A stretch of 64,000 bases of DNA from Myoxocephalus aenaeus. Its lineage: Eukaryota; Chordata; Actinopteri; Perciformes; Cottidae. The stretch is from assembly GCA_038501785.1 (NCBI GenBank), contig JBAMJR010000031.1:4657501-4721500 (forward strand), in the 5' to 3' direction. Below, in pieces: positions 50,991-61,322 of the stretch. A model generated the notes under the pieces. That model had not been told where the DNA came from, did not search any database, and saw only the letters and a program-made list of their open reading frames with translations. The translations under genes and the position numbers were made by a program. The number at the start of each line of letters is the position of its first letter. The stretch's first letter is position 1.

Positions 50991-53900
50991 AAAGATTAAC
51001 ACCTGCCATAGTATTCAAAATTGTTATAGTTCTCACTGTAGTCGGTGTCTCCAGGACTCACACACAGTCACAAGGTGAAAACATTATCAGTGTCGCCGTC
51101 GCAGCTGGTAACAAAACGTTGATGAAAAAGTAATTTAACACATTATCTTTCTTTCTCTCTGTGTTCCTCCATGTCTCATTAACTTTTTATCTGATGTATG
51201 TAACAAGTATGTTTGCAGTAACAATGAATATTGAGCTAGTACATTGCTCTTCAAGGATATTGCTGGTATCAGAATGTGATTATGGCAGCTGTAGGTTTTA
51301 ATGAGGGAGAGTTGCTACAAAGCCCTACCTACATGTGTGAAGAGAGCTATAGGTTTACAACACGTAACCATTATCATATTTCAGGCTAAGTGTTTTTTTT
51401 TACAGCATTCCCACTTGCTGCTAACCAGAACTCACTTCCAGCTAGCTTTCAGTATTGTCCTATTCACATGTTTGCTTGCCTATATAATCTTTACTCTCTT
51501 TCCATCTATCATCTCCATCATCTATCAGATAACCATGCCCTATGCCCTGACACTGACAGCATGACATAGCGATAAAGAGTCACAGGTCACAGGAGAGAGC
51601 AACACCCAATAACCAGACTGCTAAAGCAGAATGTAGACAGGTGGGCAGGTGTACAGCATCAAACCTTGTGACAGTGGGCCAAAAGGTGGAAGAATATTTC
51701 TGTCACTGCCCTTCTTTCATAAGATGGGTAACACGTTTTGAAGCCTATTGGGATCTTCACAAAGAATGCGGCAACAGCACCACTGCACTGAAACCCATTA
51801 TTTCCAATAACTTAAGTGGCACCGGAGCGGCTTTTTAAAATCTGGTTAAACTTTGATTGTGGAGTGCAGCAATGCACGCTGACCCCGGTGGCGAGCACAG
51901 CGTTAAACTGCGTACTATCTGTTTGAAGCAGTATCATGGAAAGATCTAGGAGAACATGCCACTCTCGTAGGGCTGCTTTCTGGAATACATACTTGTCTGT
52001 GCCTCTAAACCAGAGAAACAGGGCCATAATAATTGTTCATACAACCTGGTGACCTCGCTGGCTCATTCACCCAGCTATCTTGAACATCTTCTCAAAGTTA
52101 GTAACTAGTCTAAAAAACGGCAGTAGTCATATGTTGATTGTTCGTTTCTTGTTTCTTTTGTGACACTGAAGGAAGTCCACCTTGTTACAACACAAACTAC
52201 ACCCTCGCCCTTAAGTGGTGATATATGTGGCGCGAGAAACCCCACAAGGCCTCGCCGCCATAACAGCAAAGAAGCCAATGGAAATGATGTCGATGAGGAC
52301 ATTCCAGTCAGCCCTTGATGCAACTGTGTTGAGCATTGAGGTGATGAAACACTGCTGACGCAGGTGCACAGTGCCAGCGAAGCCAGGACAGGACGAAGCA
52401 GGTAGTGTGGTCACGGAAGGGTAGCCTCTGCCCTCATTTAAGGGAGGGACCACACTGTGTGTACAGTGCATGCTAATTTTCAGTTTGAAGATATGCTAAA
52501 ATGAGACACAGTCCCATTAGAAGGAGAAGCCTGTGTGAAATAGTTTTGCAGGTATCACTTGGGGCAATGCAGAAACTGAGTCTCCATATGTTCTGTTTAA
52601 TTTAAACTTCAGAGTGAGAATGCGTGAGTGCATGCAGTAGTATATCATTCTTTTTCATTTCTATTACAACGTATGTCCCTTATCTCTCTCCAGACAAAAA
52701 CTTTTAAAGTAGCAGAGATTATTTTTCCATTTCCTACCTTTCCTCTTGGAGAGTATACATTTCCCTGTCCTCATCAACCAACCAGATATCATATATTCCC
52801 CAGGTCTCTATGCAGTTTAACATTTGTAGATGGGATTATTAATACTTTTATGTGGTTTAGTTATCGAAGTGAGAAATATTTTCATAAAACAAGTGTATAA
52901 TTACTTATCCATTTGCTGTGGTTTTCTCTCAGTGCCCCAATTAATTAATCTGTCCTCAGAATTGATAAATAATGAGGAAAGCTTGCGGCTAAAGCGATTT
53001 CAGAGAGCAAATCCAATTTTTCACCTTGGAGAGAATGGAAGAAACAGCTGAAGCAAAATGGATGCAGTAATGAGTCCCCTGTTGTATCTTAATATGTCTA
53101 GGTACATTGTGCTGTGCTCCTTGTTTTACCAGAGCAATTGCATTTTTACACTGGCTAAAGAGTGTCTGTACTTTGATTATTATCTCGCTTGAATGTTTGT
53201 TAGCAGGGCATCTCAAAAGTGATAAACATACACCAACAACACCATTTAGAAAGTACTTTACGTATTCACTCACTAATCCTGAACTGGATCACATCCATGC
53301 ATGTTATACCGATTTTCCAACATTTCAAATATCTGTGTTTTGTTATTTTAACCACAAATGTCATCCAGTTTCTACCAAATTTGTCTCACAACACAATTTA
53401 GGATGACAATATGTTTCCAGTGTTTTGATATTGCATACTTTAAAAATAAATAAAAGTGCTTGCTTAATCATTGAAAGTCTTGACTCATGGCCATATTTCT
53501 TAAGCACATGGTGCGACTGCAGCTATATTTAAATTATGGGAGCACATACTGTTTTGGTTGTTTTTTCAATATTTAATGGCATTTCAACTGTATAACTACA
53601 GCAACATATATAGATTGAAATGATCATAACTCAGTGGTCATGAGTCTTACCAACTTGAAAATATATCCTTGTACAAAGCCCTAAAAACACCAATCATTAA
53701 TCAGCATGATCGTTAACTATAAATATTGTTGGTGCAGATCTCAAATCCAGATGCATCTTCTAAACAGCTAAAGTAAACAATGTTGAGGATTTTGCTGTCT
53801 TGACAGAAGAATGCACTTTCAGAATGCTTTCTAGATGAATATGCACTTAAATCAGGAATGGCAGTTTTCTCAAAACTCAAAAATAATCAAAGCCTCCAAT

Positions 53901-54122
53901 TTTTCATATTTATCCTGATACTCTCTCCTTCTTTCAAAATATCAAACAGTCGCATTTTACAAAACAAGTGATACATTGCTGATTTCAAGCTAAGGGGATT
54001 ATACAAAAAGCTTGTCTTTCTTGTACCTCCCAGTTATAAAACAAAGCAAGATACATCCGCCAAAAGAAAAGGAAATGAGTTGGCTTCAGTGTTTGTAGAT
54101 TGCTTTTGGCAAAAAGAAATCA

Positions 54123-54144
54123 TAAATAAATAAATAAATAAATA
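54123..54144. repeat. (AAAT)n tetranucleotide repeat
   Basis: About five AAAT units. Confidence 0.9.
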
Positions 54145-54726
54145 GAAGAGAACATCCTCCGGAAATTTCTGTCAGAACAAGATGAAAGAAAACGATTGAA
54201 TGTTCAAGTGACTGCAGCCTATAGTTCTGGCAATGGACAGGCGTCGTCCCAGTGTCCCATCACACCTATTGTATAACTTGCTCCTCAGCACTGCATTGAC
54301 CATTGTAGCTGTGTTTTATAATAAGATCTGCATTGATTAGTGATAGCATGACGGCAATAGCCAGTAAATTAAAAAGCAGGCTATAGCTCCCCTGATGAGT
54401 GCTGGGCTGTTTAATTAGTAAACCAAATAGGAAATCAAACTGAAAGCTAAATCAATAGCTGGGAAAATGTGGGGTAATACACTGAGAGTATATGGTTTAC
54501 CTCACAACAATCGGCATAGGTCTTTCTTGGGAAAGATCAAAAGAAAAGCACCCAATTCATTCAGGACAGTTGACTGGTGGAATGCCAATGCGGAAAGATC
54601 GGCACAGAATCTTTAGCCTCTACGCTGTTATTTATCACAGAACCTCCATTTCACCATCTCCAGAATGCATAGTTCCAATCACATGATAAACCACAACGAG
54701 CTGAGTTCAAATCAAACCTGTGATAC

Positions 54727-54813
54727 CTGATGAGATGGAGGCCAAGCGGAACGCATCAGGGTGTCGGTTTGGTGCTACGGGTTCATACGGGGATGAGTCA
54801 TCCATGTCTCCAC
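54727..54813 (-). CDS. gfra2: gfra2 exon: domain 1-2 linker
   Basis: An 87-bp exon. The acceptor reads ttttgtttcag and the donor is G followed by gtatca. It enters and leaves in phase 1, so its end joins the exon at 42998. The peptide contains DDSSPYEPV followed by FRLASISS. Every GFRA1/2 protein has SPYEPV after domain 1, and the RLASI that follows is the GFRA2 version (GFRA1 differs here). The exon is small and was found by its motif, not by its length. Seen directly: splice sites, frame and motif. From family knowledge: its place as the third coding exon, immediately after domain 1. The preceding domain 1 exon should lie at higher coordinates on this strand, and I could not find it before 64000. 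Confidence 0.85.
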
Positions 54814-55672
54814 CTGAAACAAAAGTAAAGATTCATTATCAATCAAATGGTTGACATTACCTTTCAAGCAGAGCATTTGAGCATTTCCAAAGAACAGAAA
54901 ATGGAATGCAATCTAGACGGAGACGGCTTTCGAAGGTCATGCCCCATCAAATGAATTATTGTGCCCAACCACCCACCTGCAGGCTAAGCTTTTGGCACCA
55001 AACTTTGTGTTTCAATAATCTATTCATATATAGTAAATTTAGCAATGTGCAAGAATTCATTCTCCACTCTAAGCATCCCTCTATGAAAGAACACACTCGA
55101 ACAGAAAGGCAATTCAGTTCATGTTCCTCATGGAAACACTGTATTAAATTAGATTTTTATGATGTAATCCTATGTATTGGATTGGCAGACCAACAACTGA
55201 CTGAGATGGAGATTTTTTCATATGGAAAACAGGATGTTCATCATGATCATAACCGAAAGACTAAAGCACGAGCAATGCATCTTCCCTGCTAACAATGTTC
55301 CCAGAGCTGTTTGTAAAAAAAAAGAAGAAAAAATTAAAATCTAATTAGCACTCAACTGACTGAGTCTCTCCCATGTGCCTGCTTCTCTGTAGGCCCTAAT
55401 CCCACATTTAAAATTCATAGCCATTCGGTGTGATTGAGACAAACCCTCCAGTGTGTAATAGCTTTGCATTCTGATCCCAACAGAAACACAGCGAGGGTGT
55501 TGTGAGGAAGGTTTGGAGGCCCACTGCTACAAATGAGAAAATCTGAAACCTGTCGGTATAAGATTGCGCTGCTCGGTAGATACAATCAATATATATAGTC
55601 CATTTTGTTTATCGACATCCTACTTGGATGCTTACTATAGGGATGAAGCAAGAAAATGTTGTCCACACTTGT

Positions 55673-55674
<2 letters not shown>

Positions 55675-55761
<87 letters not shown>
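55675..55761. repeat. (TG)n microsatellite
   Basis: 87-bp pure TG tract. Confidence 0.98.
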
Positions 55762-55763
<2 letters not shown>

Positions 55764-57574
55764 AGCAGTACATAGAGTTCAGTGTTATCCATGTATCCGG
55801 TATCATCAAATATTCCGTAACATCAGATATGTTGATACCTCACTAAAAGTTAAATTTGTCCACAGACGGTTTGTACATACTGGCACACGGTAAAAAGGAA
55901 TGACTAAAGTGAGATAATTAGAGGAAAAGGGAATAACTAAAGGGAATTTTCTATCATAATTTGTACACAGAGAAAACCAACCATAGACTTGTGTACATTA
56001 GATATTTCTTGATGTCTTGTTCTACATTTCCCCTTTTAAACAATATTGACAACCATAACAAGCTGGAACAGCTCAGCTGGCCATTCCCTGAGCATATAGC
56101 TATTGACACTTGGCACCGTTGAGAATTGTATGTGTGTTTGAAAGAAAAGAAAAAAGCAGAGAAAAATGGAGACAGGACAAAGATGGAGGGGAGAAAGGAG
56201 AAACACATAAAGGGTGACAGAGGCTTAGAGAAAATGACCTAAATCCTCCAAGTTTTGAGTGTACTACTTGTGCCGTCCTTGTTTGTCTTTTTTGTTTGTC
56301 CATTGAAAGAGTGTCTGCACATACATTTATCTTTATTTTTATTTTTTTCCCAGTGGCCTTTGCATCGCCCACATCTACGTTCATGTTACATTTCTGTCCA
56401 GACAGAAAGGGACTGGAGAAGCTGCCGGACTCGAGATCTTTCAGTGATTCTAATTGCAACAATTACCTATAGAAGCTATAGTGCTTTAGAAGCCTTTTAG
56501 GAGTTCAAGACTACCACTTACTCTGCTAACAACCATCTAAAACCTTCTTCCATGTCTATTTCAGCAGAAGACACAGCCATTGTGTATTTTAAAGAAGTGG
56601 CAAATATTCCTCAGAAAAGTGCAATGCTTCTTCCACTACTCTGAACAGTGTGTGCTGTACAGAACATGGTATAAAGCCCTATCTTTTGCCAAAAGCAAAA
56701 CAAATGAGGTTGCTTAGCATTTTGATCAGGCAGTTCCAGTGTTGGAAAGCTTCACTGCACAATCAGCCTGGGATCAAACAGCGTTAAGGCACATTACATA
56801 AAAAAATTGTACAGTGGTGATCCTATAAAACATTAACGTCAATTTGCGTTAATTAATATTAAAAGCTTATTTACATGAATGTTACAAGCCGTGCAGAATC
56901 AAAAAAACTGCAAAAAACACTACAATCACACACACCCTTAGGATGTGAAAAACCCCACAGCAGGAGGCCTTGTTGAACTTAAAAAAAATAGTGCTCTTTG
57001 ACAGTCATCCTGGACCAAATTATGCATTCATAATAGAGAATTCTTCCCAGCTGTTTAGTGATAGGATGTTTTTAGCTCCAGGGCAACAACTTATCGCTGT
57101 AATTAAGCCTCCGTTTGACTTCATTTGCTCTGACAGTATGGAGCATGACCGGCACAGCTCAGACAGACATGCAGGCTTTTCCCTAGTCACAGCAAGAGAG
57201 GAATACTTCGATTCACAGTCCTCTCCTTCGTCATCAGGGGCTTTATGAAGCCGCTGGGCGCCATCACTCATCCTTTTCATATTTACTATCAATTAAGCTC
57301 AAGTCTTGGGGTGATGGAAACTGCCCTATGGATTCTTTAGCAACTGTCTTGGCAAACCGTTTATGGCTAGAAGCCAAGTCAATTTGAATAAACGTCATTC
57401 CCCTTCTTTTGTTTTTTAAAGGTACCCTATACTTATTTTGTTCCTGTTTAATATTGATTTCATGTTGTTACCTTTTTTGCTGCTGAAAATGTTGAGAACA
57501 TATTACTTCTTATTTCAACAAGAGCAATATATTGCAACAGTTCTGTTCTCATATCAACTACATACAAAGACAAT

Positions 57575-57776
57575 TTAGCACAGCCTGAGCAGCCTGGAGC
57601 ACAGCCGGAGGTCCTCTGCAGAGCCCTGCTGGTTATTGCACAAACTCGGCTGGCAACAAAAGGTGACCGAGCCTTTGCTGTCAGAGCTCCCGAAGTCTGC
57701 AAATGAGCTGTCAGTGGACATCAGGCTAGCCAGAACACTTTCCTCTTGAAAGCACTTCTCAAAACATACTTGTATT
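57575..57776 (-). CDS. Possible terminal exon of a Ly6/uPAR-like three-finger protein
   Basis: A 202-bp open segment after an acceptor-like ...tttctatag, ending at TAA. The frame gives VCFEKC, about 30 residues without cysteine, then GSVTFCCQPSLCNN and a short tail rich in Leu, Arg and Cys. The Ly6/CD59/uPAR family ends its domain in CC, four or five residues, then CN, preceded by another cysteine pair; CD59 shows the same C-x(5)-C ... CC-x(4)-CN order. That match is why I list it. Against it: the loop before CC is longer than usual, the tail after CN is too short and charged for a clear GPI signal, and I could not find the upstream exons (signal peptide, first cysteines). It may be a real nested gene, a pseudogene fragment, or chance. 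Confidence 0.35.
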
Positions 57777-60654
57777 CTATAGAAATGTATCAAAGAGAAC
57801 ACTGGAATATGGGAATTCACATTTTTATTACATTAAGATAAATGCAATAATCTTTCCTCTTGACTCCCTCCCATATTGTGCTTCTTTCATCAAAGACAAG
57901 ATAAAGTAAAGTGATACTACAAATGCATCTTTCTTCAAATTATGCTTAACAGAACACACGTTGAAGCATAAATGTAGTCACCGGCTCAGCGTTTGAAGTG
58001 ATATTGACATTTTAAACTCAATTCCAAACCATACAAAAAAAATATTGGATTAGCTCAGAATAATATTTCAAGTCACAATTCCAGTCCAGCGAGGCGTGGT
58101 GGGCAAACACAGCTGAGAAAATGAGTGCTGAAATTTCCATTCATGCCTTTGGCTATGTGAATGTAATGTTAATAGGAATAGTTACACAAGCGCTTCCCTA
58201 AATCAGTATTTTAATACCTGGTGGCAGGTACTAAATGTTAAATATGGTGTAAATCCTGCAAAACTTTCATAAAAACAGCTTTCATCTTTATGGCATAGCA
58301 ACATATTTGGGAGATTAAAAACATTAAAAACAGGCAGCAGAGGTGCAGCCCAATATATAAGCTTCTGCTCAACATCTTACACTTTATATCAACAGGAGTG
58401 CTATAGAAAATGCTATAATTTTGGATTTTGTAAATTGACAGTATCTTAAACACTCAATATTAACCATCTGCGTATTTACTGTAAACATAATGAGTGCTGC
58501 TGCATTGTTAACTGAAGGATAACAACCCAAATAATGAATCTAAATATATGAAAATGTGGTTGACTAGGTGTGCTTTTCAAAAACTTGAGCTTCAATTAAT
58601 AATGCAGAGAGTAAAAAACAGCGAGACAGGGAGAGAGCAAGAGAAATTGAATTAACCGTGCTGTGATGACAGCCGCCGGGCCGGGCCTGGTAGTTGACTT
58701 CTGCAACGCACATTCATTCAACATGGCTGTGAACCTTCCAGCCAGGAGTGAGTCTTAATGCCCACATCATGACAGTATTCACTGAGCAGAATGGGCTGTC
58801 ACTCACTCTCCCCTCCGATAGAGAGCCTGAGAACTCACTCCACTATAAAAGGCTAATCTAAACTCCGCTACCTGGCCCTCATTTCAGTCGTACTGTCACA
58901 CTATACAGCTTCATGGTGAATGGGAGTCATCTCGGACACTTCACCTTACAGGGTAGAAAATCATTAGACAGATTTACGAGGACAAACAGTGCCTGTTTTG
59001 TCATCATATTTCACCGATCCTTTTCACATTTTGGAATGAAAGATAAAAGGGGAGAAGGAGGGATGATAAGGGCGAGGATTGGAAAGCTCTGAAAGACTTT
59101 ATTGATCACATCCAGGAGCTATCGACAGGTCCCTTCCTCTGATGATGAAGTAGCCACCTAGCGAGTGCCGGCTGGGTCTCCAGCGATGGGAGGGCGAAAG
59201 CAGAAAGGACATATTCAGCATGCAGGAGCCTGCTTCCCCTATCCCTTGACATGCGGGGCAGGCTGGAAAAATGTTCTGCTTATGACAGTGGATGGCTAAG
59301 GTAATGGCCGGTGACTGCTACCATTGCTCATAGTAATGATGGTTTCACCCAGGAATACTGTGTACCTTTGTAACTCCCCCTCCTCTATGTTTCCCCGCAT
59401 GACTCTCTCTTTCTTCCTCTCGCTCACTCATTCTATGGTTTTCTCTGTCTCTCTTAAATTTTCTCCCCCTCTTATCATTTATCTATTCCATCCTCTCCTC
59501 ACCTCCTGTGCTCTCTCTCACACTCTCTCCATTTCTCTTCCTCCCTGCCTAAATCTATCATGATGTGCACATCATTCCTACACTGTCCATTTCATGTAAC
59601 TTTCCACAGCAGTAGGGGGGCAACTTGTGGTGTTAGCATGATGTGGTGATAAACAGTATATTCAGAGGGTGACCTTTGCATCGCTGGCATTCATGAAAAT
59701 GGAGAAAATAAATCAAGCCGCAAAATTGTCTGGTATTCTCGTCATTGCATGTAAAGATACAGTCTTCTCTCACAATGAACTGGAACAGATTGGTGTGGAG
59801 CATTTCCTTTTTCTCTCTGCAGTGAAAGTTGGCTCAGCTAATTAAACTGCTCTAAAAGGTCCCCACAAAAGATCTTTGATTCCTACTTTGAGACCTAGGT
59901 TGTGGTTTCATAGCTGAGGCTATCACATAATGTATGTTAGAGGTGTGGAACTTATCGTTTAAATTACTTATTCTCCTGCATTATTGCAAGGCTATATCCA
60001 CATGAGACCAAGGGCACAATTGAAAGAGAACTGCATGCAGCCACCTATACAATATTGCTGTGTGTAGCAGCCAATGTTTCTTTCTAAGTAATTACTTCTT
60101 TTATGGATTCAAACTGCTAGACCTCATTGCCTCACACCAACTGAGTCCCATTCTGAGCAGAAGCCACCCATTATCCATCAAGGACGGCTGCAATGACGCA
60201 TTGAAATCAGCTGCCATTTTTATTAACAGGTCATCATTAGCACCGTTACTAATAGGTCAAAGACATGCAAGATGGCATTATAACACCTTTTAGCCTCTGG
60301 TTTATAAGCCAATCAGGGTAGTACAGTATAGCTGAAAGGCAGTTAATAACGATAAGTAAAGCGGTCAAGAGGAAATCCAACCCCATATCATAGCTGTGGA
60401 GTCACACCGGTAATGTGTTTAGATGCAACACCCGATGAGGATATTGAGTCACGTTGGGTCATACTCTGTGCTGTAAAGTGTTTTCTCAGAAGCAACGCAT
60501 TGTTTGACCACACAAAGTGTCATTTTTGAAATACCTTTCAAAGATTCAGCCCTCTCACTGGATTTATGTAACTAAGTTACGGGCGCCTCACAGGGCTGCC
60601 CACTGCTCCTTAAGACATTAAGGATGGGTTAAATGCAGAGGACACATTTCATGT

Positions 60655-60659
60655 ATGTA
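60655..60659. repeat. Left target-site duplication (ATGTA) of the solo LTR
   Basis: ATGTA immediately before TGTTG; the same five bases follow CAACA at 61318-61322. Confidence 0.7.
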
Positions 60660-61317
60660 TGTTGTAGGGTTTTTAGAGCTTAGTCTGTCACATTTGGACT
60701 TTACACAGTGTAAGAAAGAATTGTTTGTGTACATTACAATGCATGGAATATGATAATTAATAAGGGATATTATTATGAAGAATGTGTAATTGTATGCATA
60801 TGAAGGTCACTGTTTTATTAATGATTAATGTGTGAATGGATTAAAAAACAACGTTTGCACAGTGCATGTGGATGCCGGTGGACTGTTTTGAGACGGAAGT
60901 GTAGTTCTCTTGTTCGCTTGAGGTGGCGGAGCTGAACATTGACTTTATGAAGCAGCAGACAACCCGGTCTGTAGAAGAAGAAGACTAGCTCCGCCCCGGA
61001 AGCTGCAGGCCAGTGAACATGGAGTTTGTTGGAAAAGGTGTGAAAATATGACTTTTAACCAGTAGGAAGGGCTTTAAGCTCCATGTGTGATAGTATGGAC
61101 TAACCTACGCGCGGTAGAGGAGGCGGTCTCTCTCGGGGGACGCGAGCGAAGCGGACGTGCGAGTCAGGAGAGTCCGCGGAGGAAGGAGTGACCCGATCGA
61201 CATGCATAAGCTGTTTTTGTGATCATTCTTTGATTAAATACTTTTTAATCATCATAACTCATCGACTCCTGGACCTTTACTCCTCATGACCACCAGGGAT
61301 TTTACGAATACTCAACA
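60660..61317 (+). mobile_element. Solo LTR of a retroelement, 658 bp, with target-site duplication
   Basis: The element starts TGTTGTAG and ends CTCAACA, so the ends are TG...CA with the short inverted repeat TGTTG/CAACA. It is flanked by ATGTA at 60655-60659 and again at 61318-61322. It has no coding frame. The middle (about 61100-61190) is CpG-dense, and an ATTAAA-like signal lies near 61230. These are the marks of a solo LTR left by recombination between two LTRs. A 5-bp duplication fits gypsy-type or ERV-type elements; I cannot tell which. Because atgta overlaps a tandem atgtatgta, the left edge could shift by 4 bp. Confidence 0.75.
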
Positions 61318-61322
61318 ATGTA
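61318..61322. repeat. Right target-site duplication (ATGTA) of the solo LTR
   Basis: ATGTA immediately after the LTR end CAACA; pairs with 60655-60659. Confidence 0.7.

Larger units (their letters stand above)
42999..54726 (-). other. gfra2 intron between the linker and domain 2 exons
   Basis: About 11.7 kb, the largest complete intron in view. It contains the overlapping open frames at 46681-46998 and the L1-like LINE remnant at 49681-50990. Elsewhere I see no feature. Confidence 0.6.

Noticed and set aside
56100..56462. 120-codon minus-strand open frame
   Set aside because: Lys/Ser/Pro-rich frame over purine-rich sequence; no family match and no convincing splice sites.
57020..57292. Cys-containing minus-strand frame considered as gfra2 domain 1 or a second Ly6 exon
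   Set aside because: It has DCESKYSSL and CC, but the cysteine spacing fits neither GFRA domain 1 nor the Ly6 pattern, and it lies downstream of the Ly6-like stop.
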